A stretch of DNA of 11,769 bases from Dehalococcoidia bacterium UBA1332 (lineage in GTDB: Bacteria; Chloroflexota; Dehalococcoidia; Lucifugimonadales; Lucifugimonadaceae), in contig DBSW01000128.1 in assembly GCA_002306745.1 (NCBI GenBank), positions 1 to 11,769 on the forward strand, read 5' to 3'. The notes under the pieces are model-generated. The model did not search any database. It was not told the origin of the DNA and was given only the letters and a program-made list of their open reading frames with translations. The translations under genes and the position numbers were made by a program. This document shows, piece after piece, positions 1-8,320 of the stretch; within the stretch, counting starts at the first letter, position 1, and every line of letters begins with the position of its first letter.

Positions 1-134
1 ACAGTCACACTTTCAGATGTTGCAACTTGATCTGCAGTTGATTTCGAGGAGGTCTCAGCTTCTGTACAAGCAATCAATATTGCTACAGATAGTGCTATGA
101 GTACTAGAGTGACAGCTTTACGAATATTGTTCAT
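1..134 (-). CDS. Lipoprotein N-terminus, partial (cut by left edge)
   Basis: Only the first 44 residues are present. The reading begins at an ATG (bases 134-132) and stays open to the window edge. It shows a classic lipoprotein signal peptide: a short basic start (M-N-N-I-R-K), a hydrophobic stretch of about 16 residues, and a lipobox L-I-A-C with the cysteine at residue 23. A Ser/Thr-rich linker follows (T-E-A-E-T-S-S-K-S-T), typical of surface-anchored lipoproteins. The mature protein should be lipid-anchored on the outer face of the cytoplasmic membrane. Many such proteins are substrate-binding components of ABC transporters, but nothing beyond the linker is visible, so the function is unknown. 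No clear Shine-Dalgarno sequence precedes the ATG. It runs in the same direction as nadE, 173 bases downstream of it, and the gap suggests its own control. Confidence 0.7.
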   Translation of the reverse strand, partial: MNNIRKAVTLVLIALSVAILIACTEAETSSKSTADQVATSESVT

Positions 135-168
135 GGTAGTTTTAATGACTAGCCTTTTTGAAAACTAA

Positions 169-180
169 GTGATGCATCAC
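169..180. repeat. Perfect 12-base palindrome, operator-like
   Basis: GTGATGCATCAC reads identically on both strands. It lies 35 to 46 bases upstream of the lipoprotein start codon, where a repressor or activator would be expected to bind. Its core TGAT-GC-ATCA recurs with one central change as TGAT-GA-ATCA at 251-260, about 81 bases away centre to centre. The binding protein cannot be named from the sequence. Confidence 0.4.
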
Positions 181-194
181 AGTAATTTGAGTAC

Positions 195-218
195 AAAAAA
201 CACTAATTTCATTAATGT
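195..218 (-). terminator. Possible intrinsic terminator after nadE
   Basis: On the minus strand, about 90 bases past the nadE stop, ACATTAA (218-212) can pair with TTAGTGT (206-200) around a 5-base TGAAA loop, with one G-U pair. A run of T follows at once (bases 200-195). The position fits the end of the glnA-gltB-gltD-nadE transcript. The stem is short and AT-rich, so it may be weak. Confidence 0.35.
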
Positions 219-230
219 ACTTAAGAAATG

Positions 231-267
231 TGAATTAACTGTGTGATACGTGATGAATCATAATTCA
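231..267. repeat. Inverted repeat flanking a second TGAT..ATCA site
   Basis: TGAATTA (231-237) and TAATTCA (261-267) are perfect 7-base inverted repeats, 23 bases apart. Between them lies TGATGAATCA (251-260), an imperfect copy of the core of the palindrome at 169-180. A wider 6-base pair, CTGTGT (239-244) and ACACAG (275-280), overlaps the same stretch. This is nested dyad symmetry in the region between nadE and the lipoprotein gene, as expected of a regulator-binding region. The region is AT-rich, so part of it may be chance. Confidence 0.3.
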
Positions 268-307
268 ATTTAGTACACAGATTATTCAACCAGCCTTTTA
301 GTTCTGG

Positions 308-2101
308 CTAGTGTTTCCATCCAGAAGCAATAGGTAGTCTTCTGTCTTTACCGAAAGCCAGGCCTGTAATTTTTACACCAGGAGGTGCTTGGCGTCTTTT
401 ATATTCGTTTATATCGATCATACGGATTATGCGGTTAACTTCAGTTTGGTTAGCACCTTTTTCACCCAATTGTTGCTCGTTTTGCGCGATTAATTCTGGA
501 GATAAGCGCAGTTCGATATACGAATGGATGACTCTATCTAGCTGTTCATACGGTGGTAATGAATCTTCATCTAATTGACCAGGTCGCAGTTCTGCACTGG
601 GAGGCTTTTCGATAATTGTCGAGGGTATAGGTGCCACTGAATTTTTCTCATTACGGTGATGACAAAGGTCGTAAACCATGGTTTTTGGCACATCTTTTAT
701 AACTGCGTATGCTCCTGCCATATCACCGTAAAGGGTGGCGTATCCGGTAGCGATTTCTGATTTGTTACCTGTGGTTAGTACAAGCCACCCAAATTTGTTT
801 GCAATTGACATCATCAAATTGCCTCGTATACGAGATTGGATATTCTCTTCCGAGATACCAGGTTCAGTACCTTCAAATGTTTTGGAGAGCATGTCCTCAA
901 ATGCTAAGTGACCAGACTCAATTGGGATATTCCATAAATCGATGCCAAGTTGAGCGCATAAATCCCGAGCATCAGAAATGCTACCGTCTGAGGAGTAGCG
1001 CGACGGCATTGATATTCCTATTACATTTTCGGATCCGATAGCGTCGACAGCTATTGTTGCCACTAGCGCAGAGTCTACGCCTCCTGATATAGCTATGACG
1101 ACTTTGTTGAAGCCAGTCTTTTTTAGATAATCGTGTGTACCTACAACCAAAGCGCTATAGATCGCTTCTAGGCGACTTAATTTTTGAATAGAAGGTTTGT
1201 CAATTTTGGGTCGTTTATATGTTTGTTTTAGCGTGACCTTGAATTCAGTGGGTCGCCCGACTTTTTCAAGTTTGCGTTGGGGCCAAGCGATACTTTGATT
1301 TTCACGACTTTGTTTACTCAGGTCATCTACGTTAATATCTACAATAAGTAGAGTTTCTATGAAACGAGTTGCTGTGCCGATTAATTTTCCATCTGGACCC
1401 ACTAGCATACTTCCGCCATCGAACACAAGCTCGTCCTGACCGCCAACCTGATTAGTGTAAAGTGTGTAGACTCTGTTACGTCGGGAGAGATTGGAAACTA
1501 GATCTATTCGTCGATTGTGTTTTTCAGATTCATAAGGAGATGAGTTAAGATTTACTAAGATTTGTGCCCCGTTAGCGCTCTGGACTTCTGCCGGTCCTAA
1601 TTCTTCCCAAATGTCTTCACATATGTTTATGCCGAGTTTTATTCCATTTACAGATACGACAGGGCAGTGGCTCCCCGATTGGAAGTATCTACGCTCGTCA
1701 AATACACCATAATTTGGAAGATGAATCTTTCGGTATGTTGTAATAGTTGAGCCTTTATGAAGAATTGCGGCGGAGTTGTAGAGTTTCGTACCAGATTCAT
1801 CAGTGTCCGAGTCAACAAAGCCAACAATAACAACGATATCTTTAACTGAAGAGGCGATTCTTTTTAGTGCATCCTGATTTTCAGTAATGAAGTTGTCATA
1901 TAGAACTAGATCTTCTGGTGGATATCCTGTAATTGCAAGTTCAGGGAATGCTACCAAGTTAGCTCCCTGATCTTTAGCTCGTCTGATCCATTTTTCTATC
2001 AGCTTCGTATTACCATCGATATCTCCCACAGTAGTGTTTATCTGTGCGGCGGAGACTCTAAATGTTGAGTGTGGACCTGAACTGCTCTTATCGGTAATCA
2101 T
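308..2101 (-). CDS. nadE: Glutamine-dependent NAD+ synthetase
   Basis: NadE makes NAD+ from nicotinic acid adenine dinucleotide, ATP and glutamine, the last step of NAD synthesis, in the cytoplasm. The 597-residue protein has the two-domain glutamine-using form. The N-terminal nitrilase-like amidase domain (about 15-275) shows the Glu-Lys-Cys triad: E54 in F-P-E-L-A-I-T-G-Y, K125 in Y-R-K-I-H-L-P, and C161 in G-I-N-I-C-E-D-I-W. The C-terminal synthetase domain (about 310-597) has the ATP-pyrophosphatase loop S-G-G-V-D-S (339-344) and the T-T-G-N-K-S-E segment. The amidase domain supplies ammonia to the synthetase site. The ATG is the only plausible start, with about 14 residues ahead of the conserved R-V-S-A-A-Q-I-N; the ribosome site is weak (GGA five bases upstream). 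It follows gltD by 36 bases, so it is probably the last gene of the glnA-gltB-gltD transcript. Confidence 0.96.
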   Translation of the reverse strand: MITDKSSSGPHSTFRVSAAQINTTVGDIDGNTKLIEKWIRRAKDQGANLVAFPELAITGYPPEDLVLYDNFITENQDALKRIASSVKDIVVIVGFVDSDTDESGTKLYNSAAILHKGSTITTYRKIHLPNYGVFDERRYFQSGSHCPVVSVNGIKLGINICEDIWEELGPAEVQSANGAQILVNLNSSPYESEKHNRRIDLVSNLSRRNRVYTLYTNQVGGQDELVFDGGSMLVGPDGKLIGTATRFIETLLIVDINVDDLSKQSRENQSIAWPQRKLEKVGRPTEFKVTLKQTYKRPKIDKPSIQKLSRLEAIYSALVVGTHDYLKKTGFNKVVIAISGGVDSALVATIAVDAIGSENVIGISMPSRYSSDGSISDARDLCAQLGIDLWNIPIESGHLAFEDMLSKTFEGTEPGISEENIQSRIRGNLMMSIANKFGWLVLTTGNKSEIATGYATLYGDMAGAYAVIKDVPKTMVYDLCHHRNEKNSVAPIPSTIIEKPPSAELRPGQLDEDSLPPYEQLDRVIHSYIELRLSPELIAQNEQQLGEKGANQTEVNRIIRMIDINEYKRRQAPPGVKITGLAFGKDRRLPIASGWKH

Positions 2102-2137
2102 AGGAATCCGATTTTACATCTGTTGTGTAGGGTTAAT

Positions 2138-3625
2138 TCAACTTGACGAGGAAAAAATAGGAGGACGGGCATAACCTCGTACAGTTGGGAGTTGAGAACT
2201 TCCTGATAGGAATATATCGATTTGTCGAGCGGTTCGTCGACCGCTAGCAATTGCATGCACGACTAGAGATTGACCTCGTTGCATATCTCCGCAGGCAAAT
2301 ACTTTTTTTATATTTGTCTGCATGCTTCCGTTGGCTGCCACATTACCTTTTTCATCATATTTTACTTGCATGGCATCTAATAGGCCTTCGTGTTGCGGGT
2401 GTATGAATCCCATTGCAAGAAATACAGCTTCAGCTTCAATTTCGAAGTGGCTACCCGGTACTTCTTTCATATTGAATCGACCTGTTTCTTCGTCTTTGAT
2501 CCATTCGACCCGTGCGCATTCGATGATTTTTAGATTTTGTTCGTCATCTCCGATGAAGCGTTTGGTCAAAACGTTGTAATCTCTATCGCCTCCCTCTTGG
2601 TGCGCACTTGATGTCCTGAATATGTTGGGCCATTGTGGCCATGGATTATTGGATGTGCGCATTTCGCTTGGGCGAGGCATTATTTCCATTTGAATTATAT
2701 TTTTGGCGCCTTGACGATGTGATGTTCCTAGACAGTCGGCTCCAGTGTCTCCACCACCAATGATTACAACGTTTTTGCCGTTTACATCAATATTGTCCTC
2801 TGGACCGAATTCTTGGCCTTTCAGCTTTCGGTTCTGTTGAGATAAAAAATCCATTGCAAAGTAAACACCTTTTAGTTTTCGACCCTCCACTGGTAAATCT
2901 CGAGGGATAGTTGAACCACCAGCAAGGCAAATAGCGTCAAAATTTTGCATAAGCTCTTTGTGAGATATGTCACTTCCAACATTAGTATTTACTTTGAATT
3001 TAACTCCTTCGCTTCGCATTTGATTGACTCGTCTTTCAACAACTTCTTTTTCAAGTTTGAATTCAGGAATGCCTAGTGACAAAAGTCCGCCGACGTATTC
3101 GTTCCGTTCAAATACCGTGACTGCGTGACCAGCACGCGCAAGCTGCTGTCCGGCTGCTAGTCCAGCCGGACCAGATCCTACGATCGCAACCGTTTTACCT
3201 GTTTTGTTTACTGATGGTTCGGGTTTTATCCAACCTTTTTTCCATGCATGCTCAACGATCTGTTTCTCTATCATTTCTATTGTGACAGGATCCGAATTAA
3301 CAGATAACGTGCAAGATGCTTCGCAAGGAGCAGGACAAATTCGTCCGGTGAATTCAGGGAAGTTGTTGGTAGCGTGTAGCCGTTGTACCGCTTCTTTCCA
3401 GTTTCCATGGTATACAAAGTCATTGAATTCAGGGATTAAGTTTCCAAGGGGGCATCCGCTATTGCAAAACGGTACCCCGCAGTCCATGCAACGACTTGCC
3501 TGATGACGTGCATCCGATTCGCCCCACTCTAGATACACCTCTTTCCAGTCGTTGATGCGTTCGGAAGAGTTTCGGCGTGCCGGTGTACAGCGCGAGGTTT
3601 CCATAAACCCAGTTATTTTACCCAC
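2138..3625 (-). CDS. gltD: Glutamate synthase (NADPH) small subunit
   Basis: GltD is the electron-input subunit of glutamate synthase: it takes electrons from NADPH through FAD and iron-sulfur clusters to the large subunit. I start it at GTG (3625-3623), giving 495 residues. The protein then begins V/M-G-K-I-T-G-F-M-E, the usual start of this family, and a strong ribosome site lies 9 bases upstream. The in-frame ATG at 3679 would add 18 unrelated residues inside gltB and is unlikely. Two cysteine groups, C46-C49-C54-C58 and C97-C101-C105, are the [4Fe-4S] ligands. G-S-G-P-A-G (150-155) is the FAD-binding loop, and a second nucleotide-binding loop, I-I-G-G-G-D-T-G, lies in the NADPH domain. 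The start overlaps the gltB stop by 8 bases, so translation of the two subunits is likely coupled. Confidence 0.96.
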   Translation of the reverse strand: MGKITGFMETSRCTPARRNSSERINDWKEVYLEWGESDARHQASRCMDCGVPFCNSGCPLGNLIPEFNDFVYHGNWKEAVQRLHATNNFPEFTGRICPAPCEASCTLSVNSDPVTIEMIEKQIVEHAWKKGWIKPEPSVNKTGKTVAIVGSGPAGLAAGQQLARAGHAVTVFERNEYVGGLLSLGIPEFKLEKEVVERRVNQMRSEGVKFKVNTNVGSDISHKELMQNFDAICLAGGSTIPRDLPVEGRKLKGVYFAMDFLSQQNRKLKGQEFGPEDNIDVNGKNVVIIGGGDTGADCLGTSHRQGAKNIIQMEIMPRPSEMRTSNNPWPQWPNIFRTSSAHQEGGDRDYNVLTKRFIGDDEQNLKIIECARVEWIKDEETGRFNMKEVPGSHFEIEAEAVFLAMGFIHPQHEGLLDAMQVKYDEKGNVAANGSMQTNIKKVFACGDMQRGQSLVVHAIASGRRTARQIDIFLSGSSQLPTVRGYARPPIFSSSS

Positions 3626-6600
3626 TGATGCCGACCCTCTCCCTTGCGTCGGGGTTATTCGAAGAACGATCATGTTCACGGAGAATTCGTGCGTAATCTC
3701 TCGGTAAAACTTTTTTGAAGTTCTTTATTGAATTTTTCCAGTCAGCAAGCATCCGTATGCCGACTTCACTGTTTGTGTGCCGTATGTGATTTTCGATCAT
3801 TTTTTTAAGTTCGATTTCATCTTCAGATCCTGAAGATAGATCCAGTAGATCAGAAATCGAGTCATTGAAATGTGTCCCGAATGTGTTGTTGCCATCCCAC
3901 ACATATGCAATTCCACCACTCATACCAGCACCAAAATTTCTTCCTGATGAGCCGAGTATGGCTACACGACCACCGGTCATGTATTCACAACCATGATCAC
4001 CAATACCTTCTACGACCGCAATAGCTGAGGAGTTACGAACAGCAAACCGTTCACCTGCACGTCCGTTGATGTAGGCTTCTCCACCTGTCGCACCGTAAAG
4101 CGCGACATTTCCGATAATGATGTTGTCTTCAGCTCTATATGAGCTGTTTATAGGCGGACTTACTATTAGCCTACCCCCTGATAGACCTTTACCGAAATAG
4201 TCATTGGAATCACCTTCTAATTTGAAAGTTACACCTTTCACGAGCCATGCCCCGAAGCTTTGACCAGCTGATCCGTTGAAGTCAAAATTGATAGACCCGT
4301 CAGAAAGACCATCTTCCCCGAATTTATCAGCGATTTTCCCACTAAGAGTTGCACCAACTGTGCGGTCAACGTTAGTTATTGGTAGAGATCCTGTTACTGG
4401 TTTGCCATGTTCTATGGCTGGTTTGGCTAGCTTAATTAATTTATTGTCTAGCGCAGCATCAAGATCATGATCCTGATGAATTTTCTGGTATGGGTGGTCC
4501 GATGGTAGTAAATTAGGCGCAACTAGAATTGGTGAGAGATCTAGTGTTTTTGCCTTCCAGTGTGATATGTCCTCTCGGACTCTTAATTTATCTACCCTCC
4601 CGATCATTTCGTTAACAGTGCGGAAACCCATTTTTGCCATGAGTTCACGTAAACCTTCTGCTAAAAACATAAAGTAGTTCACGACGGCATCTGGAGTGCC
4701 AGTGAATTTTTTACGTAGCTCTTCGTCTTGAGTAGCTACTCCAACCGAACAAGTGTTCAAGTGGCACTTTCGTAGCATAATGCAGCCCATTGAAATCAAT
4801 GCTCCTGTTGCAATGCCCCATTCCTCAGCACCCAACAGTGCACCAATCATAACGTCAAGTGAGGTCTTCATCTGACCATCTGTTTGTACAACGATTCTGT
4901 CGCGCAATCCGTTTGCCACTAATACTTGCTGTGTTTCCGCAAGTCCGAGCTCCCAAGGTAGACCAGCATGTCTAATTGAACTGACTGGTGAAGCTCCTGT
5001 TCCACCGGAGTCTCCAGAGATAAGAACAACGTCGCCTTTTCCTTTTGCCACCCCGGCTGCGATGATTCCGACCCCAGCGACCGACACAAGTTTTACGTGG
5101 ACGCGTGAGTGTGGGTTTACACTTTTTAAATCATGGATCAGTTGAGCTAGATCTTCAATTGAATAAATGTCGTGATGGGGGGGTGGTGAAATTAGTTCTA
5201 CTCCTGGCGTGGTCTTTCGTATGTACGCAATATATTCTGAAATTTTGCGTCCGGGTATTTCTCCTCCTTCACCTGGCTTGGCACCTTGTGCCATTTTTAT
5301 CTGAAGGTCACTTGCATTGATTAAATAATTAGTCGTGACACCAAAGCGGCCTGAGGCAACCTGTTTAACAGCGCTAGAACGATCATCACCATTTGGGTCT
5401 AGTGTAAATCGCTCAGGATCTTCTCCGCCTTCTCCAGTGTTGGATCGTGCGTTGATTCGGTTAGTAGCAATTGCTAATGTTTCGTGAGCTTCTCTACTTA
5501 TCGACCCCAGAGAGATTGCTCCTGTCGCGAATCGTTCTACAATTTTAGACGCAGGTTCAACTTCCGCTATAGGTATTTCACCGCTGAAGATCGGTTCCAA
5601 CATGTTTCGGATGGTAATGTGTTCATCACCTTCGTTATTGGAAGCGATTTCGAATTGCTTGAATGTATTGAAGTCGTTTCGCGTAACGGAGTCCTGCAAA
5701 AGGGCGATTGTATCTGGGTTCCACATGTGCCGTTCGCCAGTAGATCGCCATAGGTATAGACCACCGATATCAAGTTTTAGATTCGACGGAATGTTGTCTG
5801 GTGAAAATGCGCGTGCGTGATTAGCCAGAGTGTCCAGTGCGATTTCTTCCGTGCCTATTCCGCTGATCCGTGATACGGTCCAAGTGAAGAATTCGTCAAT
5901 AAGGTCCTGCCCTAGTCCCAGTGCTTCAAATACTTGGGCACCAATGTAGCCTTGGAGGGTTGATATACCCATCTTGGCCATCGTTTTTATGACACCTTCT
6001 TCTATAGCCTCTCGTAAATTTTTTTCAGCAGTTTTTTGGTTAGGAATTTTTTCTTCTGCCGAAGGATCTAATCTTAGACCTGCGATAGACTCAAAAGCTA
6101 AATATGGATTAATTGCGGATGCGCCGTAACCGAACAGGGTCGCGAAGTGATGAACTTCACGGGGCTCGCCGGATTCTACGATGATGTCGGCTTGTGATCG
6201 ATTGCGCTCACGTATAAGGTGATGATGGACAGCACTTGTAGCTAGGAGCGATGGAATATAAGTATGCCCACTATCGACACCTCGGTCTGATAGCACGAGT
6301 AGTGTGTATCCATCTTCTATAGCTTGGCTTGCTTCTTTGCGAATACGATCCAGAGCAGCGTCAAGAGCCTCTTTCCCTCCTGCAACTGGGAATAATGTTG
6401 AAATAGTTTTTGCTTTAATGCCCGGAACTGGCGAAGCTTTGATTTTCGCCAATTCATTGTTACGTAGTACTGGATGGTCAATTCGTAAAGTTCGGCAATG
6501 CTCGGAAGTTGTCTCGAATATGTTTGGGCGCCGCCCAACTGGTACCGCTCGCTGTGTAATTAATTTTTCACGAATAGCGTCCAGAGGCGGGTTAGAGACT

Positions 6601-8273
6601 TGTGCGAATGCTTGTTTGAAATAAGCGAACAAGTTTTGCGGCTTGTCAGATAATACTGCTAGCGGTGCATCATTACCCATTGAGCCCTGTGGCTGGTGTC
6701 CGGTAATTGCCATTGGGCGGATTAGAATGTCTAGGTCTTCACGAGAGTATCCGAATGCTATTTGTCGATCTAGAAGACTATCTAAATCGACACCTGGCAC
6801 TGTCTCTGTATCTGGAAGGGAGTCTATCGTAGAGCGATTTTTCTTAAGCCAACTGCCGTAGGGGTGTTCTGAAGCGATGCGCTGCATGACTTCATCAGGT
6901 TCAATAATCCGTTTTTTGTCGAAGTCTATTAGAAACATACGACCTGGTTCTAAGCGAGACCTGTATTTGATTCGTTCTGGTTCTATGTTGAGTACACCGG
7001 TTTCCGATGCCATTACCAATAAGTCATCGTGGGTTACCCAATAGCGGAACGGGCGAAGACCGTTTCGGTCGAGGACAGCCCCTACAGCGTCTCCATCAGT
7101 GAAGACGATCATTGCAGGACCATCCCATGGCTCCATAAGATTTCCATGGAATTCGTAAAAATCCTTGACATTCTGCGGCATAGATTCATGGTCATGCCAC
7201 GCGGCAGGCATCATCATTGCTGCGGTATGTTCGATAGAACGCCCAGTCATTCTTAGCAATTCGAATACATTGTCTAAAGATGCAGTGTCAGAGGCGTCAC
7301 CAATCTCACATATTGGGGTCAATTGATCAATTTTGTCACCAAAAAGATGCGATTCTAATGTGCGTTCACGTGCTTGCATCCAGTTGCGATTGCCGCGTAC
7401 AGTGTTGATCTCACCATTGTGCGCGAGCATTCTGTAAGGATGCGCAAGTTTCCAGGAACCCAGTGTGTTGGTAGAGAATCTAGAATGGACAAGGCCGAAG
7501 GCGCTTACCATGCTTTCATCACTGAGATCTGTGTAGAAGTCCTGCAACTGAGTCGTAAGCAGCATTCCTTTGTAGATTATTGTTCTAGATGACCATGAGC
7601 AGACGTAGAATTCTCGTAGTTTAGTTTTTTTTGTCTCGGGGTCAGTCTCTGCATTTACAAAACTTTTTTCTGCTGATTTTCTAGAAAGATACATCGCACG
7701 TTCTAAGTCATCACTATTAAGACCGTCTGCAGCTGACACAAACATTTGTGCGAACTTGGGCATGATGGTACGAGCCGTGATACCTGCGGCATTTGTATTG
7801 ACCGGCACGTCTCGCCATCCGATGACATTAAGTCCGTTACTGGTTGCTGATAATTCGAGCGCTGCTCGGGCTGCACTGTTCAGTTCCTCATCTCTTGGCA
7901 GAAATGTCATTGCAATTCCGTAGCGGCGTGGTTCGGGCAGATCTAAACCCTGTTCGCTCGCAACTTTACGCATAAAAGCATCTGGTATCTGGATCGTGAT
8001 ACCTGCACCATCACCTGTCTGTGGGTCCGCTCCCGCAGCTCCTCGATGATCTAGGTTTACGAGCACTTCTAGCGCTTGTTTTACGATGTCATGAGTTTGT
8101 TCGCCTGTGATGTTGGCGACAAAACCGACCCCGCAAGCATCGTGCTCTAATTCTGGAACGTATAATCCTCGACTAGCTATATTTGTGAAGTCTGGTAGAA
8201 CAAAATTTTTGCTCGACTCATCATTTTTTGATGCGTTGTCTTGCGATTCAAATTTATTCCGGGCCTCGTTCAT
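3618..8273 (-). CDS. gltB: Glutamate synthase (NADPH) large subunit
   Basis: GltB makes two glutamates from glutamine and 2-oxoglutarate, using electrons passed on by GltD. The protein has 1551 residues, normal for the bacterial large subunit. Residues 1-46 should be a propeptide removed to expose C47 (E-H-D-A-C-G-V-G-F), the nucleophile of the class II glutamine amidotransferase domain (about 47-460). A central domain follows, then the FMN-binding synthase domain (from about 900; S-I-S-R-E-A-H-E-T-L-A). The [3Fe-4S] ligands are C1164, C1170 and C1175 in C-I-M-L-R-K-C-H-L-N-T-C. The C-terminal beta-helix (about 1300-1500) has repeated G-x-x-G-x-x-x-G turns. Ammonia passes through an internal tunnel in this family. 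The ATG start has a good ribosome site (AGGAGA, 5 bases upstream). It lies 47 bases after glnA and overlaps gltD by 8 bases. No break or frameshift is seen. Confidence 0.98.
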   Translation of the reverse strand: MNEARNKFESQDNASKNDESSKNFVLPDFTNIASRGLYVPELEHDACGVGFVANITGEQTHDIVKQALEVLVNLDHRGAAGADPQTGDGAGITIQIPDAFMRKVASEQGLDLPEPRRYGIAMTFLPRDEELNSAARAALELSATSNGLNVIGWRDVPVNTNAAGITARTIMPKFAQMFVSAADGLNSDDLERAMYLSRKSAEKSFVNAETDPETKKTKLREFYVCSWSSRTIIYKGMLLTTQLQDFYTDLSDESMVSAFGLVHSRFSTNTLGSWKLAHPYRMLAHNGEINTVRGNRNWMQARERTLESHLFGDKIDQLTPICEIGDASDTASLDNVFELLRMTGRSIEHTAAMMMPAAWHDHESMPQNVKDFYEFHGNLMEPWDGPAMIVFTDGDAVGAVLDRNGLRPFRYWVTHDDLLVMASETGVLNIEPERIKYRSRLEPGRMFLIDFDKKRIIEPDEVMQRIASEHPYGSWLKKNRSTIDSLPDTETVPGVDLDSLLDRQIAFGYSREDLDILIRPMAITGHQPQGSMGNDAPLAVLSDKPQNLFAYFKQAFAQVSNPPLDAIREKLITQRAVPVGRRPNIFETTSEHCRTLRIDHPVLRNNELAKIKASPVPGIKAKTISTLFPVAGGKEALDAALDRIRKEASQAIEDGYTLLVLSDRGVDSGHTYIPSLLATSAVHHHLIRERNRSQADIIVESGEPREVHHFATLFGYGASAINPYLAFESIAGLRLDPSAEEKIPNQKTAEKNLREAIEEGVIKTMAKMGISTLQGYIGAQVFEALGLGQDLIDEFFTWTVSRISGIGTEEIALDTLANHARAFSPDNIPSNLKLDIGGLYLWRSTGERHMWNPDTIALLQDSVTRNDFNTFKQFEIASNNEGDEHITIRNMLEPIFSGEIPIAEVEPASKIVERFATGAISLGSISREAHETLAIATNRINARSNTGEGGEDPERFTLDPNGDDRSSAVKQVASGRFGVTTNYLINASDLQIKMAQGAKPGEGGEIPGRKISEYIAYIRKTTPGVELISPPPHHDIYSIEDLAQLIHDLKSVNPHSRVHVKLVSVAGVGIIAAGVAKGKGDVVLISGDSGGTGASPVSSIRHAGLPWELGLAETQQVLVANGLRDRIVVQTDGQMKTSLDVMIGALLGAEEWGIATGALISMGCIMLRKCHLNTCSVGVATQDEELRKKFTGTPDAVVNYFMFLAEGLRELMAKMGFRTVNEMIGRVDKLRVREDISHWKAKTLDLSPILVAPNLLPSDHPYQKIHQDHDLDAALDNKLIKLAKPAIEHGKPVTGSLPITNVDRTVGATLSGKIADKFGEDGLSDGSINFDFNGSAGQSFGAWLVKGVTFKLEGDSNDYFGKGLSGGRLIVSPPINSSYRAEDNIIIGNVALYGATGGEAYINGRAGERFAVRNSSAIAVVEGIGDHGCEYMTGGRVAILGSSGRNFGAGMSGGIAYVWDGNNTFGTHFNDSISDLLDLSSGSEDEIELKKMIENHIRHTNSEVGIRMLADWKNSIKNFKKVLPRDYARILREHDRSSNNPDARERVGISG
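3635..3645 (-). promoter_or_regulatory. Ribosome-binding site deciding the gltD start
   Basis: On the minus strand the bases read AAGGGAGAGGG, a purine-rich Shine-Dalgarno sequence that ends 9 bases before the GTG at 3625. It lies inside the last codons of gltB. It supports the GTG as the true gltD start rather than the ATG at 3679. Confidence 0.6.
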
Positions 8274-8320
8274 ATTTCTCCTAGTGATAATTTTGAATTT
8301 ATGCGACAGTACTTGCTTGT

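Noticed and set aside
290..309. Hairpin at the nadE stop (AGCC with GGCT or CCAG with CTGG)
   Set aside because: Only 4 base pairs, a 10-base loop and no U-run on the minus strand. The structure at 195-218 is a better terminator candidate.
3623..3679. gltD beginning at the ATG at 3679
   Set aside because: The 18 extra residues overlap gltB by 62 bases, have no family likeness, and a better ribosome site serves the GTG at 3625.
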